64,000 nucleotides of DNA from Tigriopus japonicus. Lineage: Eukaryota > Arthropoda > Copepoda > Harpacticoida > Harpacticidae. The stretch is taken from contig CM021320.1 of NCBI GenBank assembly GCA_010645155.1, positions 1,275,543 through 1,339,542 on the forward strand. Reading direction: 5' to 3'. The notes under the pieces are model-generated. The model searched no databases. It was given only the letters and a program-made list of their open reading frames with translations, and was not told where the DNA came from. A program made the translations under genes and the position numbers. Positions 43,501 through 55,050 of the stretch are shown here, piece by piece; within the stretch, counting starts at the first letter, position 1; each line of letters starts with the position of its first letter.

Positions 43501-45800
43501 TTGGTGTATTAGCATACGTATGTTGGCAAAAATGCGTACGTTTCCATGTGAGCTTAGACAAACAAACTTCGGAAGATGTTGGAGGACTCCAAAATTTTGC
43601 TCCTCATATATTTAGAAGCAATTTATGATGGGAGGATCATTTGTTGGAAAGTCCAAACGAACAAAGCGTTTCCGGGGAAGCATACTAAAGCTTAGGCAAT
43701 CCCAATCCCACTTTATTGAAGAAAAAAAACATCTTTGGATGGATTTCTTGATAGTTTTGTGTTGTATTTTCAAGAATCTTGCACATTCTAACGTTCTCAC
43801 TTCAACTAACTTTATTCTATCTGCTATTTAAATTGAATCATTATTCAACGATCCGGCACAATCTGATTTCAATAACCAGCTTTTTGTTGATGGTTGTGTT
43901 GCAGGCAAAACTGCTATCATCAAGCTTAGGTTTAAAATGAAAGATTTTTTTTACGTTTTACAACGAAATAATTGGGTTGTTCTTTGACGACGAGTATTCA
44001 AAATCTAAATTTGCAAGCTATTTTTGGTCATAATGGGGTTTTAAGGTTTCATAATCAATTTGCGTCTTTCTAAGAACATCATTCCCGATTCAATGATAAA
44101 GCTCGAACTTCCTATTATATTCATTTTTTCTATTCATAACATTGTAACAATAAATTCTGGGCAGAAGATGCCTCAACATTGAGACAGCTCAAATAAAATC
44201 CCAGAATGGGCCCCAAACGCATTCAATAAGTCTATTAACCAATATTACCAATTGTATTGTATTTCGGGACTTGTATTTTTGTACAATGGGGAATTTAGTA
44301 ACTGAAGAATACTAGTTGCTCCCCTGCCCCTTGGACAGGTCTTATTTCTGAACCCGATTTTAATGCTATATTATAAGTCTCGCAATCAAAATGACTAATA
44401 AAACCTCAACGTTCATTCATTTTTTCATTCAAAGGAAATAGAGGTTTCGTGCTCTGTACGTACTTTAATTTTTCGTTTATTCCTAATCATTATGGTCCCC
44501 ATTTTTTTTTTTTTTGCTGTTGACCGGAAATTCCAGACGTTTCAAGGAGTATGATCAGCTGACGATCAAACTTGACACCATACTGTGAAATGTCTGGGAT
44601 TTCTGCTCCACAACAAAATAAAAAATAATCCGGGCCCTACTAATCATCAATTTGAAAAAGTCATTTTTGGGATGATAACAAGGAAAATCTGTCCCCTCCC
44701 TACATTTGGGTATTACTCACTCGATTGGTAGCATGGTTTAGCATCTCTTGCCAAGCGGAATCAAATTTCATTCCTTTCTCGGCATATCCTTCTTCCGCTA
44801 GAGTGACCATCTCCTTGGCCGCCTCATGAGCACTTGAGGCCTTTTCGAAGCGAATGGCCGCATGCTGGGCCTCAGCCAAGGCCTTGCGGGCCTCCATACG
44901 AGCATCATAGTAGCACCGAGAGCGTTCCACCGCTGATCCAAGGGACTTGGATAAGGCTTCCAGTTGACGGGTGGAGTTATTGAGCAATTGTCGGAATTGA
45001 TAGCGTGCCTCCTGCGATCATAAAAAGTCCAAAGAATTTGATTGGACCCAGTACGACCGATTGGCCATTTAGGGCATTACTCCCAATTACCTCCAAGTCC
45101 AATTCGAGCTTGTTGATCACATCCGTGGAACTATTCAGCTTCTCCAACTCAATCTACGTTCATAAGGGAAGATAGTTCCGATTCATTGAGCTTAATGAAT
45201 GTTACATTTATGTAATATGAATGTATGTTGACCTTATTACCTGTAGAGCGCTATAATAAAAGAGTACAGTCATAAAGTGCGCCATCTAGCGGATTTCATG
45301 CGGCAACAGCTCGCCGTTCCCATGATACACATATTTTTGAAGATTGCAACTGTCATTCATCAGTTATGGACAAACTAAAGTGCCTCAAATGTTGACTGAG
45401 TATTGTTAATGGACCTGTGGTGGTTTTTGGTTGAAATTATTAGTGAAATCCCTCTCAAAATGGCATGGAAATCTGACTATTATAAAGGTGATTTAAGCAT
45501 GATATATGTCAAAATTCATTTGAAAAACACTAAGGTATCATTTGGAGTTCGGCCATCAACATTTTAGGCACTTTAGTTTGTCCAAAACTGATGAATGACC
45601 GTCGCAATCTTCAAAAATGTGAGTATCATGGGAACGGCGGGCTGTTGCCGCATGAAATCCACTAGATGGCGCACTTTATGACTGTACTCTGTTACTCTAA
45701 TTACCTGTATGCGAGGGTCAAGCTCTTCCTCTTCAAAGGCATCCTCATCTTCTGATGATGATTCGCCACTTGAAACGTCTACTTGGGCTCTTTCTGCCAT
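31530..45800 (-). CDS. SH3BP5: SH3BP5-like Rab11 guanine exchange factor
   Basis: Coiled-coil protein of the SH3BP5/Sab/REI-1 family, which activates Rab11 on membranes and in vertebrates also binds Btk and JNK. Exons on the minus strand: 45800-45705, 45153-45091, 45011-44721, 43345-43215, 43116-42791, 42711-42566, 32983-32634 and 31785-31530, all in phase, giving 552 residues. Family signatures: EEELDPRIQ joined to IELEKLNSSTD; FDSAWQEMLNHAT; SINKSRPYFESKAKF; ISEEIHERR; and GPRGQGVGAE. The human protein is 455 residues, so this one is longer in the acidic, serine-rich C-terminal half. Exons 1-6 are secure. Exons 7 and 8 lie 9.6 kb away; they fit by phase and by the join DLSDAESLAS-MDMLSDDQIDLL, but I cannot recall a homologous tail. 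Exon 7 also contains an ATG at 32959 in a good context and could be an alternative first exon. Confidence 0.88.
33218..33673 (-). mobile_element. tRNA-derived SINE with 15-bp target duplication
   Basis: Flanked by identical 15-bp repeats TGCCTCTAGCGTAGG at 33203-33217 and 33674-33688. On the minus strand it begins with a tRNA-like head carrying an A-box (TGGCGTAGTGC) and a perfect B-box (GGTTCGATCCC) and ends in an (AAAC)n tail. The body holds a tandem duplication of about 64 bp (near 33470-33600) and a second B-box-like palindrome at about 33436-33465. The acceptor stem does not pair well, so this is not a working tRNA. It sits in the large intron of the SH3BP5-like gene. Confidence 0.85.
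35303..35717. mobile_element. Non-autonomous DNA transposon, copy 1 (7-bp target duplication)
   Basis: Ends CAAGAAGCACTGAATTT / AAATTCAGTGGTTCTTG form imperfect terminal inverted repeats of about 50 bp. Direct repeats GATTGAG flank it exactly. Internal sequence (AAGTTATGCCTTCTCAAACT, GACTCCGACGTTCG) is shared with copies at 41274 and 55915. No coding capacity. Confidence 0.8.
36751..37158 (+). mobile_element. Non-LTR retrotransposon ORF2 C-terminal fragment, copy 1
   Basis: A 135-codon open stretch ending in TAA encodes the tail found after the reverse transcriptase domain in many arthropod CR1/jockey-like elements: RRYERYLILYVFKSIHGL, then SSSLFYRAPSLFNLLP, then DKFLNTIPDQP. The 5' part of the element is absent, as is typical of truncated insertions. 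A nearly identical piece is at 54883-55045, so the family was recently active. Confidence 0.8.
37675..37708. repeat. Short perfect hairpin
   Basis: ATCCGAGCGACCA and TGGTCGCTCGGAT form a 13-bp perfect stem with an 8-nt loop. It is GC-rich compared with its surroundings and intronic. No function assigned. Confidence 0.6.
38554..39655. mobile_element. hAT-like non-autonomous element (1.1 kb)
   Basis: Begins TAGAGCAAGGA and ends with its perfect reverse complement TCCTTGCTCTA. Flanks are TTCATGAG and ATCATGAG, an 8-bp target duplication with one mismatch. TAGAG-type ends plus 8-bp duplications are hAT characters. No transposase frame; the interior is A-rich. Confidence 0.7.
41274..41724. mobile_element. 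Non-autonomous DNA transposon, copy 2 (7-bp target duplication)
   Basis: Same family as 35303-35717, with ends CAAGAAGCAC / GTGGTTCTTG and exact flanking direct repeats GTTTAAC. It carries an internal stretch absent from copy 1, near 41465-41530. Confidence 0.8.
41908..42026. repeat. Perfect 43-bp inverted repeat with 33-nt loop
   Basis: The left arm 41908-41950 starts AGTGTAATCCAGGTTTGTAG and the right arm 41984-42026 is its exact reverse complement. The loop is 41951-41983. It lies in the big intron of the SH3BP5-like gene, about 540 nt from exon 6. Perfect pairing over 43 bp means a very recent origin or strong constraint. Confidence 0.9.
45244..45699. mobile_element. hAT-like MITE inserted across a splice donor
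   Basis: 456 bp with TAGAG / CTCTA ends and inverted arms of roughly 145-150 bp (from about 45260-45395 and 45555-45690; shared AGAGTACAGTCATAAAGTGC). Exact 8-bp target duplications ATTACCTG lie at 45236-45243 and 45700-45707. Read on the minus strand the duplicated site is CAG|GTAAT, the donor of exon 1 of the SH3BP5-like gene. Confidence 0.85.
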
Positions 45801-47722
45801 GACAAATTCAACCCAAATGCTCCCTTAAACCTTTGTGTCCTTCCGGGTTGTACTTTTATTTTTGTTTGTTGGCTGAAGATCTCTTGACGTTGTGGTTCTT
45901 CACAAATGGAAGTATTTGTCTGTCGCTTGCTTGAGGTCCAAATGATGTTCCTTCACCAAGGCCATACATGCCGAGGAATGCAAAAATCAGTGGGGGCTAA
46001 GTAGCAAACTCGAAGAGGAAGAGAGGATCAAGTTCACAACGACTCCCTTGAGCACTCTTGGGAGCACACAAGCCAGCTTTGATCACAGAGCGAGAGGTTG
46101 TACAAAGAGTAGAAGATGACCGATGGATGATGCTTCAAGAGTGCAATACACACTCATTTGCGTCGAAACATTGGTCAAGTTCGCACAAACATTGTTCAAT
46201 CAGCCCATTTTTGCAGGGACATCGCTTTTACAAAGAGGCACACCAAGAAGGTGGACCATATGATCGACCGCCTTGGTAAGTCTTACTACCGTAGCAAGGC
46301 CGAGCCAGGCCAATTGGCCTTCATCCATGTTTCCTCAATGTATACTGAAAGACCGTGGGCTTTCTCCAAGCACCAAGTTTGTACTCGCTAACAAACACTA
46401 TACAGACCCGTATTATATAGAATAATTCAACTTAAGCATCTTGCCTCTAGGAGTATTGTGTAATCTCTTAATTGCGCTTTAAAACGCCATTGACAAAATC
46501 AGAGAACCTGTCACTCAGTTCCATTAGTAGCCAAGCATGCCAAGTTTTGAAATTCCCACTCTTTTCCCGTGTCCGCTCATCTGAAATGTACCGTATCTAC
46601 CCTATCTACCACGTACAAGAAAACACATGGAACTCTTCTCATTCTTCTCTGCCAGCCGCACACAATCCCATTCATTGCCATTTATGTAATTTCATGCCGG
46701 ATATATTGTAAATGTCCAAAGTGGATGCCAGATCAAATAAAAATTCAGATAATCCGAACCCGTATCCATCCTCCGAAAATAACATTGATGTCCTGCCTTA
46801 GAGTAGTCTCTCTCGAAGCTAGGGCGATTGTTGATATGGTTGCCACAAGGCAATTTTTGATGCCACTTTTAGACAAAATGGCCACCTCATGTTAATGTTA
46901 TTTTAATTGACGATTTGTCCTGAAATTATCCCCCCCACGGCATTACTAGTATGTATTTTCTATTTGCTTCAAACGTAAGCATCAATTTCGGTAGTCAGTT
47001 TTATCCACTGGTGTTCAAATGGTGTGAAAACAATAAACATCAACCCACAATATCTAAATGGCATTTTTGCAGCAAGTTTTTATCCCTTACTTTTTGAACA
47101 CGAAAAATATTTCAGGCATTGATAACGTGTTGTGTTTGTTAGGTTTTTGAGTTTAAACATTTTTTTTTGATGCGGATTCTCAATAGCTGTTACACGGACT
47201 GAAATTTCTTTTTTCAAAATTGAAACATAATGAAAAATATATAAATTTCCATGACATTTTATGGGTCAATAAGTAACTTTTGGCAGATCTGGACAAACCT
47301 TGAAAGTAGTATGAAAATAGAATTTACAAAAAGTATCCAACCCCGCATTAAACGCATTTAGAAGATCACTTCCTTCATATGCCTTAGGACAAGTGGAGAG
47401 CTATTCTAACAATAAAGCCACAGAAAATTCATATTCAATGCTTTGGCTTCATCGTGCCAACCTTATTTGAATGTTGGCCACCTTTGCTCCAAAATATCTG
47501 GCAACCATAGACTGTTCAAGTACAGGATTGGCTGTCTGTGTTTGTGCGTGTGCATGCATGTGGACTAATAGTGAGCTGGCCCTGAGTTCGTCCTCCAGAT
47601 TCGTTGACGGTTCGATCGTTCATCTGATGTGTCAATCTTGTTCAAGTGGTTTCAAAAATTGATTTCGAGGATGGCCCAGTGGAAGAGGCGGGTGTGACTC
47701 AAACCAAGTCATTTCAGGCATC
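45801..47722. other. Divergent intergenic region (SH3BP5-like / lunapark)
   Basis: 1.9 kb between the start codons of two genes pointing apart, so it should hold both promoters. I see no supported gene, TATA box or repeat of note. Open frames near 46158 and 46569 have no recognisable domain. Confidence 0.5.
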
Positions 47723-50455
47723 ATGGGGATTCTACTCTCGCGGTTGTGGGTAAGTAAGAATCAAACGAACAAACTAGCGGTCACACGTTTCAAAAATCAT
47801 CCACGTCGACGATCTCTGACTGAATACCCTCCCCGGTTTACTTCTTTTTTGTAGAAGAAAAAGTCCACCCCTGAGGTGTTGGAGGCCATTCAAGGCCAGA
47901 TTCGTTCGATCGAGTCGTTTAAGAGGAACACTCAGGCCTCCCATCGCAAGGTCATCGGCTGGCTGGTGGCCTACTTCTCGGTCTTGTACGTCTTTGGCGT
48001 GCTCTTGGTCTACTTCAAATATTATCATCATCCCGATTGGCAGGATTGGCACTCGAGACTTCAATTATGGATGCCCATCCTCATCGCGCCCATGATGTAA
48101 GCGATTTTCAGATCAAATCCCAGCTCGGGTATTGATTGTTTTTTAATGTCTTTTTTGTTCGTTGTTGGGATAGATTATTTTTGGTACGGAAAGTGCTGAC
48201 GTGGTGGTATCACCGAAAAATCCGTCGCAATGAAGTCCAACTGGAGGCTCTCATGGCCAAGAAACGCACTCTTTTGGATCAGGTTATGGAAACGGAGACG
48301 TACAAAGTGGCCAAGGAGATCTTGGAGAAATATGCGCCCGAACAACTGACCAATGCCAACAAAACGGGGGTATTTGATCATTGGAATTTGCTTTGATTCA
48401 TCAACCGTCACACCGGCAATGTAATTGTAATGAATGACTTGGGAAAGCGGCAATTGCGCTTTGGACGAATTACTTTTCAGAAGATGGATTTTGGATGTTT
48501 CTATTCCAAATTGCATATCAATTAGATTTTCATCTTTATAGCAAATTAAAACATCGCTCAAGTCTTCTTTTCTCTTCAATACTGGTCTAATTATATAGAT
48601 TAATGAATGAACGCAAAGGTATTTAATTGTAATTCAATTACTTTGCAAGACTTGTATCTGAATTAATCGCAATGTATTATTCTTGAAAACAATGCAATTG
48701 AAATAGATAGCATTTCTGTCAATTGTACTTGTCCGGCAATCGGTTATGATCTATTTCCTTACAGTTCACCTCATCCAAGGTCAGTACATCGAAAATGCCT
48801 TCCTTAAGCGGTGGCACGCCCGTTAAAGGCACGCCAGTTCAACGTGGACCCAATATCGTGGCCAGGGCCAACACCATGGAACCTACTTCACACGATTCCT
48901 CCAGCATGGAATTGCGCCGAAGAGGCACCAATCCTCAAGTGGGATCCCGAGAGAGTCCCGCCTTAGCCAAATCATCCGTATCCAATTCAGTTCCCGTGGC
49001 TCTAGCGGACCAAGGCAATATGAGCATGAACGGCTCTTTTGCCGCGGATCGAAACCGTAAGCCTTTCACACCCGTGACCTTGGCCCAAAGGTCTAATCAA
49101 CGTACGTAGAAAAAAAAATTGGCCGTTGAAGGAGTTTGATTAAACTTGTTGATGGTTTAGATGTACCACCTGGTCCTCCGTTGCCCAGACCGATTTTGCC
49201 CCGAGAGAGAGGATACATGGACCGAATGGTCGAATATTTGGTGGGTGATGGACCATCTAATCGGTTCGCTCTAATTTGCAAGCAATGCGCGTCCCACAAT
49301 GGCATGGCTCTCAAGGAGGAGTTTGAATACACGGGTGAGTGAGAACGGATGAATGGCTTACTTTTAGAGTCCCAAAATGAGGTCAGTTCCGCTCATTTTT
49401 TTCCCTTTTAGAAGAATATCAACATGACAATTTACGTCAAAAATTGACAACTTCAAACGTAAATGCTAATCTTTTGAATGTCTTCATTCTTATTCGTTGG
49501 CTTTTCAAGTCAAAATGAGGACAGGGAAAATTGGACTTCAATTTTAGAGCCCAACAATTTGCGTTTTATTCCACTTTTATCGAACATGGGATATTTGAGT
49601 AAAATTCCTGCTTCAACACACATGACCGTTATTTTTCAGATAGTGTTGGACCGAAAGATCTTTCGGCCGGTTTGCGGCCGAAAGCAGAAAGCACTATAAA
49701 GAATGAAGTTTAAAAATAAAGTCGAAGATGGTTTTTTTGGTCCCAAAACCTCTGCAACTCAATTTCTCGGATTTTTTTTCAAAATTTAGAATTACTCAAC
49801 GTCATACACATGATCAATTGAAATTTCAAAGTTTCTTTTGCGTTCAAATAATAATAATTTTAGTCAGCTACTCTTGGTTTCGGTTAAGCCGTGATTTGCC
49901 CGAAACTTTCGGTTTCGGTTAAGAGCCCTTTTTGTCCATCACTATTTCCAGGGTTTATGTGGAGTACAAATGCATTATTTTTTTTACAGCATATCGTTGT
50001 TGTTATTGTTATCATTGGAATCCCGCCCGAAAACAGCGCCCCACAGCGCCAAGACTTTCCTCCTCCAATCCAATGTTGGCCAAACGAGCATCCACCGAAT
50101 CATCGTCATCTGAAGGTACAACCCCCATAAACATTCCATATACCTTTGCTGCTAATAGTTTATTAACCTATCTTAGACGAAGCGTCAACCTTAGCCAAAA
50201 CGACTTCGTTGCCTCAACAGCAAAATGCTGATGCCCAAAAATCCGAGCCAGACAAAACCACCTCTAAAGACTCTTCTCAAAATGCCGCAGACAACGCAAA
50301 TACCCAATCTGGTAAGGAAAATGCCGGTAAACCTAGTGCGTGTATCGAATTAATCACTTGCCAATGTCGAATGATTACTTTCAGTTGCCAAAGATAGCCT
50401 AGAGGACTCTGACCCATCTTCGGGTGAACAGAAGGTGGAGCCAGACAATTCATAA
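47723..50455 (+). CDS. Lnpk: Lunapark, ER junction protein
   Basis: Endoplasmic reticulum membrane protein that stabilises three-way tubule junctions. Exons: 47723-47749, 47855-48096, 48174-48369, 48765-49101, 49161-49334, 49990-50115, 50177-50311 and 50385-50455, all in phase, giving 435 residues. It starts MG (possible myristoylation), then a short coiled coil, two membrane segments (about residues 38-60 and 80-100) and a second coiled coil. A serine- and proline-rich linker follows, then the signature RPILPRERGYMDRMVEYLVG. A C-X2-C zinc finger uses C307, C310, C329 and C332 (ICKQC ... RCCYC), followed by an acidic tail. The 3' end of exon 7 is uncertain: a second in-phase donor (GCCG|GTAAAC) lies about 20 nt further on. 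Intron 5 holds a MITE. Confidence 0.95.
49641..49944. mobile_element. hAT-like MITE in lunapark intron 5
   Basis: Starts TAGTGTTGGAC and ends GTCCATCACTA, with CGAAAG / CTTTCGG-rich subterminal palindromes. Flanks TTTTCAGA and TTTCCAGG are a degraded 8-bp duplication (6 of 8). It lies 45 nt upstream of the exon 6 acceptor. Confidence 0.6.
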
Positions 50456-50746
50456 GGACTCCTTGATTCACCCGATACATCACTCTTCTGACTACAACGA
50501 ACTGTAATACTTTGAAAGGAAATCGGATTTCCATTTCATGCTTGGCTGTGTGGCGAGTAACTATGACAAATATTTCCCCCCCGACGAAAGAGCAAATTGA
50601 AATTTTATGCCTTTCCATCTCTGTTCAGACGATCGGTCGATACGAAAACAAATCATGAACAATATTGAACGTGCCCGTTGCCTCTTATTATTATTATTTA
50701 AGTAAAAATACTTTCTAAATGGAGCATTATGGAAGTAGGTAGTTGT

Positions 50747-52221
50747 TCAGTCTTTTTTCTTAATGAATTCATACGCCGAGCTGAAATCCTTGCCTGAATA
50801 TCCCGAGTTGCACATAACACGGTACATTTGATGGGCAAGTGATCCCAAAGGAGTGGCACTCTTGGTGCGAGTAGCTGCATCTTGGGAGAGACCCAGATCC
50901 TTGGTCATGAGAGCAGTGCCAAATCCACCTTGATAGTGATTCGATGAAGGCACATTTTCCATCACACCTGGCACGGGATTATAGGTATCCACGGACCAAC
51001 ATCGTCCCGTGGCTGAGCCAAGAATCTTGGCCAAGAGTTTCGGATCCAGACCCAAGCTGAAGTGATGATATCAATGTCATCAGAAGCTTGTAGTGGGTTG
51101 AATTATCCTTTGTTTTATATGTTTGTTAAGATGAACTTACTTCATGCCGAGGTTCATAGTCTCAGACACGCCAATCATAGAGATAGCTAGAAGCATGTTG
51201 TTGCAGATCTTCACCGCTTGACCAGTCCCCACTTCACCACAATGCGTAATGTTCTGACCCATGGCATCCAAAATGGTCTTGGCCTTTTCATAATCAGCTG
51301 CCTTTTCCGCACCTACCATGAAGGTTAGTGTTCCAGCTGCTGCAGCATTGACGCCTGTTGAAAATAACAATAAATATGGAAATAAATAAATATATTTTTC
51401 GGATTTACGATAAATGTACATGACGCAATATATTATAACATAACAATTCGATTTATTTTAGGATAGTAAATATTGTTTTATAATAAATAATTCATAGTTA
51501 AAATAACTTATTAATTGAAACTAGCAAAACGATTATTAATAACAAGAGCAACCTTGGAAGTTTTAATTGAATTGCTTACTAGGATCGATTTCATTCTAAT
51601 CAACATTACTTTTTAAATCACATTACAACATAATTACCTCCGGATACTGGAGCATCCACGAAAATGGCTTTCTTAGCCTTGGCAGCCTCGGCCATTTCTT
51701 TACTCACGGCTGGATCGATCGTGCTCGAGTCAATGAGAACGGTTTGCGGTTGGACCTGTTCCAATATACCGTCACGACCCGTATAAACTTCACGCACAAT
51801 GTCATTGTTGGGCAACATGGTGACAATGTGATCGGAATGAGCTGCCACATCCTGAGGGGATTTCTTCTTATGGGCTCCTCGAGCGATCATGGCTTCCACC
51901 GCACATGAATCCACATCATAAACCAAGACATCATGTCCCTGTACAAGAAATTAGACATAACTCTAAGAACAAAGATGAGGTTAACTTGTAAATGAGAAAC
52001 CTTTTCGATCAAGTTGATGGCCATGCCATGACCCATGTTGCCCAAACCGATGAAACCCACATTGGCTTGAACTGACGGAGTGGCTGCAAAGAAAAATTGA
52101 GATCAGTCCCACTTTCCATTAACGTTTCCCAATTCAAGACACAGAAAAACTCACAAGTAAATGTTCGGATTGAACCTGGATGGACACAGCTTCGAAAAAC
52201 TAAAAGCTTAGAGGCTAACAT
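50747..52221 (-). CDS. Hibadh: 3-hydroxyisobutyrate dehydrogenase, mitochondrial
   Basis: Oxidises 3-hydroxyisobutyrate to methylmalonate semialdehyde with NAD+ in mitochondrial valine breakdown. Minus-strand exons: 52221-52155, 52083-52001, 51938-51638, 51354-51141 and 51056-50747, in phase, giving 324 residues, close to the family length. The N-terminus (MLASKLLVFRSC) is an Arg/Ser-rich mitochondrial presequence. The Rossmann motif is GLGNMG (G35, G37, G40). The substrate-binding DAPVSGG spans the exon 3/4 junction (residues 145-151). Catalytic lysine K199 lies in GQAVKICNN. The C-terminal half carries KLLAKILGSATGRCW and the conserved KDLGLSQDAA. It converges with lunapark, with 291 bp between the stop codons. 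Confidence 0.96.
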
Positions 52222-54114
52222 GTTCCGTTGATTTGAGCTCCAAAATCAATGACGCTCTTCCGAGAGTCTCTCTATGACGTGTGGGCCTGAAGGTGGACAA
52301 ACGTGTTTCAATGACTTTCTACCGACTTTCCATATATATTTTTCGGCCCCGATCGGCTCGAGTCTCCCACCACCCCAGAATAGATGTTTGAAGTTGGTAG
52401 TCGAGTTTAGGAGGGAACCAATCGGAGTTCTGCCTGTCGAATGCCCATTGAAGAATGATTAATTCGTAGAGATGGTAGAGAAGATGGCATATTTGAACCT
52501 GTTTTTCTCCAATTCGGACTGAGCTTTTGAGTTGGGTAGATCCCGATTAGAGACATCTGAAAGTACGACAGCCATGTTTGTGTACGTATGTTAATGTTGC
52601 TGAGGAACGTCGATATTCGACCCTCTGAAGACAAATGGTTTTTGGATTGTAAATATTGATGTGCAAGTGTTCATCATAAAACAAGGAAATTTCAAAAAAT
52701 GAAAACTCAAAAAACACAGAGTTGTAGTCAAAATAACTAGGGTCGAGGGTTTCAATTTTGAATTGAACTTTTAAAAGTTTTGCTCACGTAACTATCCAAG
52801 ACAAATCGATTTTAGTTCGTAAAAAAGACTGTTCGTCATGTCTCATGACTAGGGACGGGCACAAAGTGTAAAAATATTTTCGGTAATATAAACCCATTTC
52901 CTTGCCTTTTTGCACTTTTCGCCTTTATTTGCACGATTTTTTTTCGAATTCGGCCTAAAATGAACAAATTGTTGAGAGTTTGCCATTTCTTTTTTGAAAA
53001 TGTTTACTTTTGGAAGATTTTTTTTCAAATTTCGAAACTAAATCTGATTTTACGGCTCCCAGCGTAGGCTAGCATAGTATTGATTACAACTACTTCAATA
53101 TCTAAATTTTCCTCTTCAAGATTGAAAAATAATAAGCAGATGACAAGAAAGTATCTGAAGCTTTTGGTTGCAGGAATTTCAGTTTTTTGCGACTTTTTTA
53201 AATTTTATTTGCGCTTTTTTTTGTTTCTATTTGCGCTTTTGACCTTTTTCTGCATTTTATTTTACAATTTTGGGCTGATTTTTGTGCAACATTTGGTAAC
53301 CAAAAGCTTCTTTTGATTTTATCTATTATTGGTCATAGCTGGGTGCAATAATGCTTGAAACAATAACACTTTTTCCACTAACCAAAATAGAGATTAATTC
53401 AGTAAGCAACGTCTCTTTAACCTAAGAATAACTATTGATATATGAAGAATGTGTCTGCGTACCCATAATATTTTTGTGTTCATATGTAGCTATTCTCGTT
53501 TAAACTTTGACTGCAATATCATCAGAGCTCATTTTTATTACTTTTTCAATACTTCATTTCAATTTAGTGCCTTGCCTAACGATCCTTGGATTTTTTGGAT
53601 CTATCGCAATGAACACTAGAATCAACAAAACGAGCACATCCGGAGCAAAAGTGGTTTTCTGTCTTTTCAATTTTGACTGTCAACTTTTGCACTACCGGGT
53701 CGGAAAAACGGACCATTCATCTTAAATGAGACAAACATGAGACCTTGGTTTGGTCCAAGGCTCGCTTGAAAATGTTTCAAGTGCTCTGATATCTTGGCCT
53801 TTGAAGGGGTCATCAAATTTATACGCGTCCTTGATTATACAAAGTTCAAACGCAAAAAGCAGGAAAGAAAGAAATACCCATCAGGTTCGAAAGACCTAAA
53901 CATAATTCGCTCTTGCTGCCCGCCACCTGTTGAATACAGAAGGGATTCTTGTAAAACTTCTTGATCTTAAAATAGGTGGCTGAGGATGGCTGTCATTCAA
54001 TGATGACTCAACGAAGGATATCTTACAAAATACCAGGGATGGGGAGTAATTGTAATTGCAATTAAATTACGTAATTTTTTTTTATTGGTTGCGGATTTTC
54101 TACTACCTCTACAA

Positions 54115-54275
54115 GGAATGTGATTCCCTGTAATCAGGGATTTCTCCCGACAGCTTCAATCCGATCCCCAACAGGATTCAAACCTACGCCGTCTGGGGAA
54201 GCACTTACACTCTGCTCTCGTAAGAACGCATTAGTACGCGCGACCCCTCTGGCTTCCTTATTTAGGAATATAATG
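54115..54275 (-). repeat. tRNA-like (SINE) segment inside the hAT element
   Basis: On the minus strand a B-box-like GGTTTGAATCC follows a tRNA-Ser/Leu-like head (GGGGTCGCGCGTACTAATGC). Stems are imperfect. It is probably a SINE fragment that inserted into, or was captured by, the hAT element. Confidence 0.45.
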
Positions 54276-54882
54276 TATGTGTCTATAATTTCATTGAAAA
54301 TGACATATAATTGTATCTGATTACATTTTTGGGCCAAGTAAGTGTAATTGTAATTAATTACATGTTTGGGCCAAGTAATTGTGATTGTAATTAGTTACAT
54401 TTTTGGCCCTGTAATTGACGAATTTTCAATTACAAATAATACAGTACTTTTGAAAATCTTATTACTTTAAATTGATAAAGAAGACCAACTTTCCAGTTTT
54501 TACTTTATTGATAAGTTGCCTAAGCACTTTTTTGTTAGTTTTGAAAAAATGCGTCTTGCCATTTGACGTCTTGGAAATATTTGAAGGGCTTTGAACCGAG
54601 GTTAATTAAAATGGAAGAGATTGTACAAATTTGTGTAAAAATTCAAAAGTCCAAAATATTTGAAAAAAGTAATATAACCAAGAATTTTTTTTTGGCCATG
54701 GCTCATTTGCTATTTTTGTCTGTGTGCAACAAATTTCCAAATTTGTTTTTGGTAAATTTGATGCATTTAGCCATTTTTGGAGGCATACTTGACATGTAAT
54801 TGAGTTAACGATACAATTTTCTATTTGCCTCAATAGATGGCGCATTTTTTTCGTACATGTCAGTAGTTTTAGGTGTGAATTT

Positions 54883-55045
54883 AGCACCTCCAAATCCTAA
54901 TGAATCAAGGCTAGTTCGAACAGTGAAGTCCTCCTCTCTTCTTTATCGGGCTCCTTCATTGTTCAATTTGTTGCCTATTTGCCTTCGTCGGGAATATTTA
55001 GGAGCTGATCCTCTAACAGCATTTAAGGCAGGATTGGACAAATTT
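54883..55045 (+). mobile_element. Non-LTR retrotransposon fragment, copy 2
   Basis: About 160 bp matching 36903-37065 with roughly five mismatches. It encodes APPNPNESRLVRTVKSSSL, then YRAPSLFNLLP, then DPLTAFKAGLDKF. It runs to within a few bases of the N gap, so its 3' end is unseen. Confidence 0.8.
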
Positions 55046-55050
55046 AAAAA

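Noticed and set aside
45244..45699. Introner-type element that created a new intron
   Set aside because: The intron donor, acceptor at 45153 and phase are explained by an older intron; the element sits at its 5' edge and duplicated an existing donor.
46158..46391. 77-codon plus-strand frame between SH3BP5-like and lunapark
   Set aside because: No domain, no splice partners in phase and no polyadenylation signal nearby.
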